This document shows, piece by piece, positions 1-6,521 of a DNA stretch of 22,175 bases. The position numbers and the translations under genes are program-made. How positions within the stretch are numbered: position 1 is the first letter of the stretch; the number at the start of each line of letters is the position of its first letter. The stretch comes from CAVPKN01 sp964588495 (GTDB lineage Bacteria > Chlamydiota > Chlamydiia > Chlamydiales > JAAKFR01), in contig CAZPPS010000039.1 of the NCBI GenBank assembly GCA_964588495.1, positions 1 to 22,175 on the forward strand. Direction: 5' to 3'. Under the pieces are notes generated by a model. It searched no databases, was not told the origin of the DNA, and saw only the letters and a program-made list of their open reading frames with translations.

Positions 1-558
1 AAAATGGTGAACATCCCAATTAAAAGCATAAGTAAAAGCCTGAAGTGTTTTCAGGATACTATCTCGCTTACTTTTGAGTTGGTCTAGCTGTGAAGGCCCC
101 CCCTCAACACTAAAAGATAAGATGAAACGGAAAATCCGACAGGTCAGACTCGGTGCATTGAGATAGTGCTGCACTCTTTTTTGAGCGATTTTAGCAAAAA
201 TTTCATCGGATCCTTTATGAGCTGCTTCCCATCTTTTTAAGAATGGTTCAACGCGATGATCTGCCCACAAAAGACATTGAATCGACTCCCCTTCGCCCAA
301 TGTTTCCTGAAAGATGCCGTGCATTTCTTTTTGGATGGCATCGATTGCTCCAACAAGCGGTACAGCTTCAATAACAAATCCGTGGCTGTTTTTAGATATA
401 AATACGCCACTGGCTTCATCATATGATTCCCAGGGTAAAATCTGTGCTAAGGGATCTGCCGAAAAGATATTCTGTTCTTTTGCATCAGAAAAATGGGATT
501 CAGGTTCTCCAAAAAAAGAGGCGATCTTACTCCCAATTTTGTTCAACGATTGCAACAT
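1..558 (-). CDS. traC: TraC-like F-type conjugation ATPase, N-terminal part (runs off the left edge)
   Basis: The first 186 codons of a long gene are present and open to the window edge. The start is MLQSLNKIGSKIASFFGEPE, followed by an acidic stretch and then ILPWESYDEASGVFIS and FVIEAVPLVGA, the pattern at the N-terminus of F-type TraC (VirB4-like) ATPases. The Walker motifs would lie beyond the window. TraC is a cytoplasmic, inner-membrane-associated ATPase that powers pilus assembly and DNA transfer. The ATG at 558 has an AAAGGGGAG ribosome binding site and overlaps the end of the TraV gene by 16 bases, so the two are probably translationally coupled. The assignment rests on N-terminal pattern plus operon position, not on the ATPase motifs. 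Confidence 0.8.
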   Translation of the reverse strand, partial: MLQSLNKIGSKIASFFGEPESHFSDAKEQNIFSADPLAQILPWESYDEASGVFISKNSHGFVIEAVPLVGAIDAIQKEMHGIFQETLGEGESIQCLLWADHRVEPFLKRWEAAHKGSDEIFAKIAQKRVQHYLNAPSLTCRIFRFILSFSVEGGPSQLDQLKSKRDSILKTLQAFTYAFNWDVHHF

Positions 559-833
559 GATCTCCCCTTTCTTAAATAAAAAAAGCGTCCGCCGCCTCTG
601 CCATTGGAAACCCATATCCTGCAAGCAGAAGGGGCACCATTGAGTTGATACTGCTCCGGATTCATGCCCAAAAATATATCTGGTCCCTCATCTGTCTCCA
701 CAACCATCTGCTCCAAGTCGCTTACAGAAGTACAAGGAATGCCTGGAGCCGGTGGACAATCGAAGTTTTGGCGATACACCGAGCATGAAGCAATAACCAG
801 TGGAAGAAGCATTATGAGGCATTTGAATTTCAA
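543..833 (-). CDS. traV: TraV-like outer-membrane lipoprotein of the conjugation core complex
   Basis: This 96-residue protein begins with a lipoprotein signal peptide (MKFKCLIMLLPLVIASC), with Cys17 as the predicted lipidated residue. After it comes SVYRQNFDCPPAPGIPCTSV, matching the conserved two-cysteine start of TraV. In F-like systems TraV is the VirB7-type lipoprotein that anchors the TraK/TraB channel in the outer membrane. The protein is shorter than F TraV (about 170 residues) and ends in a Gly/Arg-rich tail. It overlaps the upstream thioredoxin gene by 4 bases (ATGA) and TraC by 16. The two conserved cysteines may be substrates of the adjacent Dsb-type protein. Confidence 0.85.
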   Translation of the reverse strand: MKFKCLIMLLPLVIASCSVYRQNFDCPPAPGIPCTSVSDLEQMVVETDEGPDIFLGMNPEQYQLNGAPSACRIWVSNGRGGGRFFYLRKGRSCCNR

Positions 834-1417
834 TTTTTCCTTCCCATTTTCCTTAATTGATCTTCGATAAAATCGATGTCTGGCACTTGTGCAGAAATAA
901 ATTTCCCATTCACATCCACGGAAGGCAGAGCTTCAATTTCATCCGCCTCTTTAAGGAATACAAAGGCGTCCTGAAAGGCTTCCGTTTTTTTAAGATATTC
1001 TTTCTCTTGAAGGTCTTGAATGGGTTTTCCAAGGAGTTCCATCCCTTTTTGCATAAGATCCGCAGATAGCTTGGGTTGGTCGATGAATAATTCTTCCAGA
1101 ATAGCTTCCAGGAATACTTTTCTGTCTCTTTCTGAGAGTCGGGACAAGCAATCCATCCCTTGCACTGTTAACAGATCCAAAGGAACAGGATGAAAAGTCC
1201 AATACACGAGTTCTTGCTCTATGTAGTTGTCCTTGATCTTTTGGAATTGCTTCCGAAAAAGGGCCACACAATGCGGACAGGTGAAAGAATAGTATTGGAC
1301 AATATGCACAGGAGCCTTTTGAGATCCATACTGTACCAAATAAGGATCGGATAGCTTTTCTATGGCGAAAAGATGTCCTGAAACAAACAAAAAGCAAGAA
1401 ATAATGAATTTTTTCAT
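830..1417 (-). CDS. Periplasmic DsbA/DsbC-type thioredoxin-fold protein of the tra operon
   Basis: This is a 195-residue protein with a signal peptide (MKKFIISCFLFVSGHLFA) and a DsbA-like thioredoxin fold. The redox motif CPHC lies near residues 48-51 in YYSFTCPHCVALFRK. The late segment IEALPSVDVNGKFIS resembles the cis-proline region (PSVDVNG) of DsbA-family proteins. It would act in the periplasm, making or shuffling disulfides in exported transfer proteins. F-type operons often carry such a gene (TrbB in F, DsbC in SXT-type elements). It lies between traB and traV with 4-base overlaps on both sides. Cysteine-bearing neighbours (TraV, TraK and the first gene of the operon) are plausible clients. 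Whether it is an oxidase or an isomerase cannot be told from sequence. Confidence 0.85.
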   Translation of the reverse strand: MKKFIISCFLFVSGHLFAIEKLSDPYLVQYGSQKAPVHIVQYYSFTCPHCVALFRKQFQKIKDNYIEQELVYWTFHPVPLDLLTVQGMDCLSRLSERDRKVFLEAILEELFIDQPKLSADLMQKGMELLGKPIQDLQEKEYLKKTEAFQDAFVFLKEADEIEALPSVDVNGKFISAQVPDIDFIEDQLRKMGRKN

Positions 1418-2580
1418 GGGAACTCCCTACAGTTTTCTCTTAGGGTAGAAACTCTGTCATGGGTGTGTAGATCTCCTATCACAGTTCCATGTGTGAACGT
1501 CACGTCAACAATCCGACCAGCATTTACCTGAATCACGGGTTTGACATGCTCAGCCCTTCTAATGTAGTAATCGGCCAGCATATCAAAAGCATGCGATGTG
1601 CCTCCTACCGCTCCAGGTACGACGGAATTGTTCGCCGCTGTCTGATTGGAATTAAGATAATTCCCAATTCTGCAATGTCCTACAGCTGATTGGAGAATTT
1701 GACCTGCTTCACTAAAAAGACCACTGATAGCTGCATTGGTGATGATTTTTCCCGATTTATCGACGACAATGCCACGTACACCATATTTTCCATCCTCCCC
1801 CGACACGTACCCTGCAACTTCAGTTTCGACAAATTTTCCATCGGGATTAACTTGTGTGAGCCTTTCAAGGCGCATATAGACTCTTTCGCTAGAAATGTTT
1901 CCAAATGCACTTCCAATGATAATTGCGCCTTTTAAGTTGACATCGACATTTTTTGGCAAATGTCCATTGTCGAGAAGTCGTAGCTTAATGGGTATAGGAT
2001 CGGCATTTGCATACACCCCGCAATCGGCATCTACACTCGACACAAGTAATGCCTTTACAGTTGTACCCGCAGGAATTGCGTAATCAACACTACCAAGGTT
2101 AACTATAGGTAGCTCCTCCATGCAAAATTCTACTAAAGGAGAACAAACCAGTGGGTGTGGCAAGGTTTGTGGAGGTAATTCAAAAAATGGATCGTTTAAA
2201 TATACGGGAACCGCTGGAACAGGGTTTTCAGCAGCTTCGCGCAATTGCCGTCTTAACTGAGAAACTTCTTGTTTGAGGTCCCTCTTTTCTCTCTCATTTA
2301 CTTCTTCCTGTTTCTTAGTCTGCAACACAATCTCTTCGAGATACTTAATTTTCTGGTCTAGCATGGAATTTTGTGATTCCACACGGCTCATCCAGAGATC
2401 TTGTGGGTTCATTTTATCTGCCGGAAGATCTACTTGAGGCTTATGTTGAATTGTCGGTGCATAGCTTTTATTGGGAAATGCGAGATAGCCTAATCCAATC
2501 ATCAGCAATGCTACACCGAAGACGAGGGCAAAAAATACCTTTCTCTGTTTTTTTAGAGCCTCCCTTGACTTATCACTCAT
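1414..2580 (-). CDS. traB: TraB-like (VirB10-type) conjugation channel scaffold
   Basis: The 388-residue protein has a short cytoplasmic N-terminus, one membrane helix (about residues 14-34) and a coiled coil (about 60-115, rich in E, K, Q and R). A proline-rich linker follows, then a C-terminal TrbI/VirB10-like domain with YAIPAGTTVKALLVSSVDAD, LKGAIIIGSAFGNISSERVY and IVVDKSGKIITNAAISGLFS. These are typical of F-type TraB, which spans from the inner membrane to the outer-membrane core complex. Its start overlaps the end of traK by 8 bases and its end overlaps the Dsb-type gene by 4. It is somewhat shorter than F TraB (475 residues). No frameshift or missing block is evident. Confidence 0.9.
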   Translation of the reverse strand: MSDKSREALKKQRKVFFALVFGVALLMIGLGYLAFPNKSYAPTIQHKPQVDLPADKMNPQDLWMSRVESQNSMLDQKIKYLEEIVLQTKKQEEVNEREKRDLKQEVSQLRRQLREAAENPVPAVPVYLNDPFFELPPQTLPHPLVCSPLVEFCMEELPIVNLGSVDYAIPAGTTVKALLVSSVDADCGVYANADPIPIKLRLLDNGHLPKNVDVNLKGAIIIGSAFGNISSERVYMRLERLTQVNPDGKFVETEVAGYVSGEDGKYGVRGIVVDKSGKIITNAAISGLFSEAGQILQSAVGHCRIGNYLNSNQTAANNSVVPGAVGGTSHAFDMLADYYIRRAEHVKPVIQVNAGRIVDVTFTHGTVIGDLHTHDRVSTLRENCREFP

Positions 2581-3265
2581 GTCGAACCGCCACGATTGCT
2601 AAAGCCATTTCTTTTGGTCGTAAGCAACGTTTTTGCAAATAGACCCATAATGTCCCATTGCATGCAAAATCGCTCTCTAGAAGCCCTTTTGTCCATATCC
2701 TTGAGTTGTGGATTTGATAGACGTACAAATCCTCATTACAACCCTTGAGTCTCCCCACAAGTTTTGCTTGGATGCCAGGCTTTATGGCTTTGCAAAAGTT
2801 AGTAATCACAACGGAAAGAAATCCTGGAGGAATTTGACCATGTAGGATGGTTTCCACAATGGATGCAAGATCACAAGTCAAAGAAGGGGCACAACATACT
2901 TCTTGAAGAGGTATTTCTTGCTCTTCCAAAGCTTCATGGAGGATCACAACCTCCGACGGTCTATTCGTAAATTCAATTTCGAGATCCTGAACAACACCGT
3001 TTTGAGAAATAATTGAGAGAATGATTTTTTCCTGCAAAAAGCCCCTAGCCTGAACAAAAACCTGACCACTGATTTCTTCCATGCGTACGTGGAGTTTGTC
3101 CTCAGGAAAAATGAGCTTTTTGATACGTCCACTATCTATCAAGATTCGGTTATGTTGCTGCATTGAAAATTGGCATTGCAAGGGTAGCGTGGTATCGATT
3201 GTGTGAAAAATCGCAGCCGCTAAAGGCGACACCCAAAGAAACAGGAAAATCATTACTTGGCGCAT
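2573..3265 (-). CDS. traK: TraK-like (VirB9/secretin-like) conjugation channel protein
   Basis: The 230-residue protein begins with a signal peptide (MRQVMIFLFLWVSPLAAA) and is otherwise soluble and beta-rich, as expected for TraK, the periplasmic/outer-membrane partner of TraB and TraV. Segments such as NRILIDSGRIKKLIFPEDKLHV and the later GFLSV/LVGRLKGCNEDLYVYQIHN follow the TraK pattern. It contains several cysteines, including a CC pair near residues 123-124, which is unusual and fits the Dsb-type protein in the same operon. It overlaps traE by 13 bases upstream and traB by 8 bases downstream. Identification rests on synteny plus these motifs. Confidence 0.85.
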   Translation of the reverse strand: MRQVMIFLFLWVSPLAAAIFHTIDTTLPLQCQFSMQQHNRILIDSGRIKKLIFPEDKLHVRMEEISGQVFVQARGFLQEKIILSIISQNGVVQDLEIEFTNRPSEVVILHEALEEQEIPLQEVCCAPSLTCDLASIVETILHGQIPPGFLSVVITNFCKAIKPGIQAKLVGRLKGCNEDLYVYQIHNSRIWTKGLLESDFACNGTLWVYLQKRCLRPKEMALAIVAVRHE

Positions 3266-3825
3266 AACTCCCCTCTTTTTTCTTTAGCGCTCACGCCTGA
3301 TAGAAGCAGCCTTGAGCCTGTATATTTAAATTGTAGAACGTACCCTTCCCGTTCGCTGGAAACTTGCCTTCCAGATACATAGGAAACACGATCCCCCTCA
3401 ATCAGCACTTCATTGTTTTTTGCATCAACCTGAATAACAGCTGGGAAGAATGTATAGGATGAGTCTTGTTTTTGTAGGGTTTGCTCTTCCTCGAAAAGTT
3501 TTCTTTTCAAAGTTTCGAAAAACTGAGGCTCTGTATGCCTTAATAGCACTGACCTTTGTGCTGGGGCTGATTGTGCTGATTTGCTTAAAAGCAATTGCCC
3601 CAAAAAGCAGCCATACTGCTCAAGGTAAGTTGGCGAAACCCTATTTGTATCGACCCAAAATGCTTTTTCTATCACCGGAGGTGTTATCACTACCCTCTCC
3701 CTTTTCAGAAAAAGGAAGCTAGTAAGCAACACCACAGATACAGCGAGCAGAAAAGAGAGCGCCGCAAAGGAGTTCCTTTGGAAGCGCATATAGTGCATCG
3801 TTTTTTCTTGAAAATCTTTTCTCAT
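3253..3825 (-). CDS. traE: TraE-like (VirB8-type) conjugation protein
   Basis: The 190-residue protein has an N-terminal membrane helix (about residues 19-40, SFAALSFLLAVSVVLLTSFL). It then has the TraE signature RVVITPPVIEKAFWVDTNRVSPTYLEQYGCF and a periplasmic domain with YTFFPAVIQVDAKNNEVLIEG. F TraE (188 residues) has the same size and layout. It is an inner-membrane protein that joins the core channel to the pilus assembly machinery. It starts inside the end of traL (ATGA overlap) and overlaps traK by 13 bases. Confidence 0.88.
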   Translation of the reverse strand: MRKDFQEKTMHYMRFQRNSFAALSFLLAVSVVLLTSFLFLKRERVVITPPVIEKAFWVDTNRVSPTYLEQYGCFLGQLLLSKSAQSAPAQRSVLLRHTEPQFFETLKRKLFEEEQTLQKQDSSYTFFPAVIQVDAKNNEVLIEGDRVSYVSGRQVSSEREGYVLQFKYTGSRLLLSGVSAKEKRGELCAK

Positions 3826-4118
3826 AGCAGAAGTTCCCTGTAGTGCGATGAAGGCAAATGCTTAAGTCTACCCATCTTTTTCAACCAAAAGATGGGCAGA
3901 TTCCAATACAGCATATGTTTCACAGTACCAAAGGGAAGCTTCTTCTTGATATTTGAATGGCAAGGCTTTAGAATGCCTGCCAAAATTATCAGGATGATGC
4001 TTCCGAAGCACAATCCCATGAAAATGGGAATGGCCATGACTAGAAATTCATCAATGGTCCAAAACAATATACGGATTGGATTGTCGAGGGTTTTAAACAT
4101 GAGTTGGCGCTCGTTCAT
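3822..4118 (-). CDS. traL: TraL-like pilus assembly protein
   Basis: Starting at ATG 4118 gives 98 residues: MNERQLMFKTLDNPIRILFW, then TIDEFLVMAIPIFMGLCFGSIIL. The LDNP.RILFWT.DEFL pattern and the one or two following hydrophobic helices are typical of TraL, a small inner-membrane protein required for pilus assembly. A GAGG ribosome site 7 bases upstream of 4118 favours this start over an in-frame TTG at 4130. The gap to traA is 18 bases, and the end overlaps traE by 4. Confidence 0.87.
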   Translation of the reverse strand: MNERQLMFKTLDNPIRILFWTIDEFLVMAIPIFMGLCFGSIILIILAGILKPCHSNIKKKLPFGTVKHMLYWNLPIFWLKKMGRLKHLPSSHYRELLL

Positions 4119-4136
4119 AGTTATCCTCAAAAATGC

Positions 4137-4448
4137 TTATGGAAGCATCATCCCTGATACTCCGTAAATTCCATCAATGAATTTCGGAATGATGTTAACA
4201 GCAAGACCAATCCCCCCAAACACCATGAGCGGTTTTAAAGAAGAGCTTAGAATGGCTTGAATCAGCCCATAAGCACCTCCAATAACACCCACAATCCGCA
4301 TTGTAGGCCCAAACAAGAAATTCTGGACTTTCGACGTTTGAGCTACAATCTCAACACCACCAAAATCAGCCGCTGTTTGTGCGAATAAAGCACTCGATCC
4401 AAGCACGCATAGCATTAATACGGAAATCGCAATTTTGTTCTGGCTCAT
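4137..4448 (-). CDS. traA: TraA/VirB2-like pilin precursor
   Basis: This 103-residue protein has a signal peptide (MSQNKIAISVLMLCVLGSSA, cleavage predicted after LFA). The mature part holds two hydrophobic segments, FGPTMRIVGVIGGAYGLIQA and LKPLMVFGGIGLAVNIIPKF, separated by a short polar turn. This is the layout of VirB2/TraA-type pilins, which are inserted in the inner membrane and then polymerise into the pilus. It lies directly upstream of traL, the position traA has in F. Pilins are poorly conserved, so the call combines topology and synteny. Its ATG overlaps the stop of the upstream gene (ATGA). Confidence 0.82.
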   Translation of the reverse strand: MSQNKIAISVLMLCVLGSSALFAQTAADFGGVEIVAQTSKVQNFLFGPTMRIVGVIGGAYGLIQAILSSSLKPLMVFGGIGLAVNIIPKFIDGIYGVSGMMLP

Positions 4449-4789
4449 CTCAAATCTCCTTGCATCATGTTCTCCTTGGCATTGCTTATTTTTAAATCTC
4501 TTGCGATCTGAATGAGCACTCTATAGGTCACAAAAAGGTTCTTCATTTTTTTCAGGTTCTCAGTCGAAAAGCATTCTGTGGTGCCGATGTGTTGTTCAAG
4601 ATCCTTCCCCACTTGTGCGACAGGATCGTTGGGAACAAGCTGGCATTTTTCAGTAAGCAACACCAGCTCTCCGATAGCTAAATAATGGCAGAGAGGATCT
4701 CCTGCACCCTTTTGCGCCGCTCTGACACAATTTTGTATTTCAGACAAGATTGAGCGATAATTTTCTTGCTTCACTCCCCTATTCATCAT
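4445..4789 (-). CDS. Unknown first gene of the tra operon
   Basis: I do not recognise this family. From ATG 4789 or 4786 it encodes about 114 residues starting MMNRGVKQENYRSILSEIQN. It is mostly helical, with cysteines in QNCVRAA, PLCHYL, EKCQLV and TECFST and no membrane helix. The start is chosen because GGGAG sits 6 bases before the ATG at 4786. The frame stays open to an ATG at 4966, which would add a hydrophobic segment (LVVVCGTFVML), but those 60 codons cover two strong inverted repeats and lack a good ribosome site. The gene overlaps traA by 4 bases, so it belongs to the operon. A role in relaxosome accessory or regulatory function is possible from position only. Confidence 0.6.
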   Translation of the reverse strand: MMNRGVKQENYRSILSEIQNCVRAAQKGAGDPLCHYLAIGELVLLTEKCQLVPNDPVAQVGKDLEQHIGTTECFSTENLKKMKNLFVTYRVLIQIARDLKISNAKENMMQGDLR

Positions 4790-4814
4790 TTTCTCCCGAT
4801 CTATACCTTTCCAT
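4779..4814 (-). CDS. Possible 11-residue leader peptide upstream of the tra operon
   Basis: An ATG at 4814 is preceded by AAAGGAG with an ideal 7-base gap and encodes MERYRSGENDE before TAG at 4779-4781. This short frame ends inside the start of the next gene (ATGATGAATAG). It could couple translation of the operon's first gene to that of the leader. There is no homology support; the evidence is only the strong ribosome site and the overlap. Confidence 0.3.
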   Translation of the reverse strand: MERYRSGENDE

Positions 4815-4856
4815 TTTTTGTCTCCTTTTTGACAATTCATGTAATTTTCCAAACCA

Positions 4857-4914
4857 CACATTTGTTGTTTGTGCAACATAACAAATGTGCCACAAACAAC
4901 GACTAATGTTTGTG
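4857..4914. promoter_or_regulatory. Paired inverted repeats upstream of the tra operon (operator or oriT candidate)
   Basis: Two perfect inverted repeats lie side by side. One has 10-bp arms (CACATTTGTT at 4857-4866, AACAAATGTG at 4880-4889). The other has 8-bp arms (CACAAACA at 4891-4898, TGTTTGTG at 4907-4914). The half-site GTTTGTG occurs at 4867-4873 and 4908-4914 and its complement CACAAAC at 4891-4897. They lie between the tra operon and the divergent ribbon-helix-helix gene, as expected for binding sites of that protein. Operator and oriT functions cannot be separated from sequence. Confidence 0.55.
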
Positions 4915-4947
4915 AAACTTGTTTTTGCATTCTTATACAAATGCAGA

Positions 4948-4983
4948 TTTTCGTTTTTTTTTGCAAGCATGCAAAACGAAAAA
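4948..4983. repeat. Imperfect hairpin in the tra / ribbon-helix-helix intergenic region
   Basis: TTTTCG followed by a T-run and TGCA (4948-4965) pairs with TGCAAAACGAAAA (4970-4982) around a 4-base loop, AGCA, with surplus T residues bulged out. No T-run follows the stem in the direction that would make it a terminator. It may be part of an oriT or a regulatory structure. Confidence 0.35.
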
Positions 4984-5071
4984 TGGAGAAAAATTCACTA
5001 ATTGAAAGCGGAAAAGAGTGCAGATGTTGTATACTTTTTAACCAAAAAAATTAGCGCATGTATCGAAATCG

Positions 5072-5100
5072 ATTCCAATATTCTGAAAAAATGTTATAAC
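5072..5100 (+). promoter_or_regulatory. Weak candidate promoter for the ribbon-helix-helix gene
   Basis: TATAAC at 5095-5100 is a fair -10 hexamer. The best -35 17 bases upstream (5072-5077, ATTCCA) is poor. The gene's ATG at 5124 has no clear ribosome site, so its mRNA would have a short leader of about 17 bases. Confidence 0.25.
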
Positions 5101-5123
5101 TAAAATAAATCTCACAACCGACT

Positions 5124-5525
5124 ATGACTCAAAACAACGACTCTGAAAATCACGACGACAACCAGGCTATTCAATTCTCATTTAAAGTTGACGAAGGGCT
5201 AGCAAGTAAGATTGATAAACACCTGCATCTTCTCAAGTATCTCAGTCATTGCAAGAAATCCAAGCAGCAGTGGATTAATGAAGCCCTAGCAGAAAAGACT
5301 GCAAGGGACAAAGAAGAGTTATCTGATACACTAACTAAAGAAAAACAACTCACCGTTCGAATAGATCCCCGTTTGAATAAAAAAATCGAAGCAAGCGTCG
5401 ATTTGATTAAAGCCTTTAAGAGCGGGTTCTCGAAAAAAATGTGGGTTATCGAAGCTGTTGAGCAAAAATTACGCCGCGAAGAGGAAACAGCAAGAAAACA
5501 GCTTAGTGAAATAGCACAGGACTAA
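5124..5525 (+). CDS. Tandem ribbon-helix-helix DNA-binding protein (TraY-like architecture)
   Basis: This 133-residue protein contains two similar segments of about 45 residues. Repeat 1 reads IQFSFKVDEGLASKIDKHL and continues to QQWINEALAEK. Repeat 2 reads LTVRIDPRLNKKIEASVDLI and continues to KMWVIEAVEQK. Each has a short alternating polar/hydrophobic strand (FSFKVD, LTVRID) followed by two helices, the ribbon-helix-helix pattern. Two such units in one chain is the arrangement of F TraY, which binds near oriT and activates the tra promoter. Its position beside the start of the tra operon fits, although here the gene is divergent rather than first in the operon. The inverted repeats at 4857-4914 are candidate targets. 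The fold is well supported; the TraY role is inference. Confidence 0.65.
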   Translation: MTQNNDSENHDDNQAIQFSFKVDEGLASKIDKHLHLLKYLSHCKKSKQQWINEALAEKTARDKEELSDTLTKEKQLTVRIDPRLNKKIEASVDLIKAFKSGFSKKMWVIEAVEQKLRREEETARKQLSEIAQD

Positions 5526-5533
5526 ATCCTGTG
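5515..5533. terminator. Weak bidirectional stem-loop between convergent genes
   Basis: CACAGGA (5515-5521) and TCCTGTG (5527-5533) form a 7-bp stem with a 5-base loop across the stop codon of the ribbon-helix-helix gene, 9 bases from the end of the convergent CoiA-like gene. No T-run follows on either strand, so terminator function is uncertain. Confidence 0.3.
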
Positions 5534-5541
5534 TTGTAAAA

Positions 5542-6309
5542 TTACATATGCCGTCTACGTCTGGCAACAGGACGATTGGCCTTTGAATGCTGCATGGCTT
5601 GCTGAGTAGCAAACAACATCTCTTTGGCATTTATGAATTTAGAAAATTGGTTTAATAATGCTTCAAAACTCATCTGTGGCGCAGGTCGAAGATATGCAAT
5701 CAGCTCATTGCGCCCGATTTTGAATGCGTATTGACTTTTGGCATAAGTTTTTGGCAAGAGGCCCCAAAGCGTATCCTCGCCGAAATCAATGAAAACCGGA
5801 ACTTTGCAGCTTCCCCAATCTCTTAGCAAAGCGCATTCATCAAAATAAGCACACAGTATCCGCACATCTACCTTATTATCTATTCGGTTTGAGCTTTCCC
5901 ATATGCCAATGAACTTACCTTTATCTCTCAATCTTTTAGTACTATTGACAACCCAGACCATTTTTTTATAAAAATCCTCGCGGGATTGACGTTCTTCAGG
6001 TTCGATAGGAGAAAACTGAAACTCTATCACATAACCTTGGTCTGTTTTCACATCGGCAATGTGTTTTTCATTATTTTCAGTAATATGAATGACCTCTTGG
6101 CACTCTTTAGGAAACTGATTCTTCCATTCGCGATGCCATTCAGTTTCACCTTCCCACCATGGATCACATTTTCCCCTATGAGCCCAATGCCAAATCCTCA
6201 CAGGTCCACACCTCGCTATTGTCGGGCTATCGCAGCACAGGCATTTTCCAGAAAGACCTGGTTGAGCCTCTTGACGTTCGCCGTTTACCGATGCATATTG
6301 CATTTTCAT
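5542..6309 (-). CDS. CoiA-like nuclease-fold protein
   Basis: This 255-residue protein resembles the CoiA competence family. An N-terminal cysteine/histidine region (CLCCDSPTIARCG, then RIWHWAHRGKCDPWWEGETE) may bind zinc. Next comes a restriction-endonuclease-like core: E.EWHREWKNQFP, then IADVKTDQGYVIEFQFSPI (the D..EFQ.S motif with D and E/Q as likely metal ligands), then the downstream RQSREDFYKKMVWVV. Relatives occur on many plasmids and near DNA-uptake genes; the exact reaction is unknown in most. The C-terminus is basic (RPVARRRRHM). The start at ATG 6309 has a GGGA site 4 bases upstream. It has its own promoter and sits between the tra control region and parA. A DNA-processing or defence role is inference. 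Confidence 0.75.
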   Translation of the reverse strand: MKMQYASVNGERQEAQPGLSGKCLCCDSPTIARCGPVRIWHWAHRGKCDPWWEGETEWHREWKNQFPKECQEVIHITENNEKHIADVKTDQGYVIEFQFSPIEPEERQSREDFYKKMVWVVNSTKRLRDKGKFIGIWESSNRIDNKVDVRILCAYFDECALLRDWGSCKVPVFIDFGEDTLWGLLPKTYAKSQYAFKIGRNELIAYLRPAPQMSFEALLNQFSKFINAKEMLFATQQAMQHSKANRPVARRRRHM

Positions 6310-6322
6310 AGATTCCCTTTTT

Positions 6323-6349
6323 TATAATCCTGTGGCTGTAGGGATTATA
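6323..6349. promoter_or_regulatory. Inverted-repeat operator candidate over the CoiA-like gene promoter
   Basis: TATAATCC (6323-6330) and GGATTATA (6342-6349) are perfect 8-bp arms around 11 bases. The right arm contains the predicted -10 hexamer of the minus-strand promoter, so a protein bound here would block transcription of the CoiA-like gene. Confidence 0.45.
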
Positions 6350-6372
6350 CAAAACCACTTTAAAAGTGAAAA
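6344..6372 (-). promoter_or_regulatory. Predicted promoter of the CoiA-like gene
   Basis: Read on the minus strand, TTTTCA (6372-6367) and a consensus TATAAT (6349-6344) are separated by 17 bases. The spacer holds a short palindrome with arms CACTTT and AAAGTG (6356-6368). The -35 is only moderate. Confidence 0.45.
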
Positions 6373-6419
6373 CCAATCTCTGATTTTTGGTTGATGTCCC
6401 GATTTTGATTCTTTTTTCC

Positions 6420-6442
6420 AGATATGTAACCGTTACATATCT
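6420..6442. promoter_or_regulatory. Palindrome copy 1, upstream of parA
   Basis: Arms AGATATGTAAC (6420-6430) and GTTACATATCT (6432-6442) are perfect inverted copies around a single C. The inner 21 bases recur exactly at 8109-8129, upstream of dnaB. This copy lies just upstream of the parA promoter (-35 at 6464). It is probably a binding site for a homodimeric DNA-binding protein, such as an autoregulator or partition protein of this operon. Confidence 0.7.
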
Positions 6443-6463
6443 AGTCTGTGTAACCAAATATTG

Positions 6464-6492
6464 TTGACTTGTTGCGCAAATGCGCATATAAA
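6464..6492 (+). promoter_or_regulatory. Predicted promoter of the parA operon
   Basis: TTGACT (6464-6469) and TATAAA (6487-6492) are separated by exactly 17 bases, close to the housekeeping sigma consensus. The spacer contains TGCGCA twice (6473-6478 and 6481-6486), forming a further small inverted repeat that could be an operator. The parA ATG is at 6522, preceded by AGGGA. Confidence 0.65.
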
Positions 6493-6521
6493 AAAGAAAC
6501 AATTTATCAGGGAAAACTTTC

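Noticed and set aside
314..643. 109-codon plus-strand frame over the traC/traV junction
   Set aside because: It lies antisense to two well-supported tra genes and has no recognisable protein features.
4790..4966. N-terminal extension of the first tra-operon gene to ATG 4966 or 4930
   Set aside because: The extension crosses two perfect inverted repeats and lacks a good ribosome site, whereas GGGAG precedes ATG 4786. It is not excluded, because the extension has a mildly hydrophobic, signal-like stretch.
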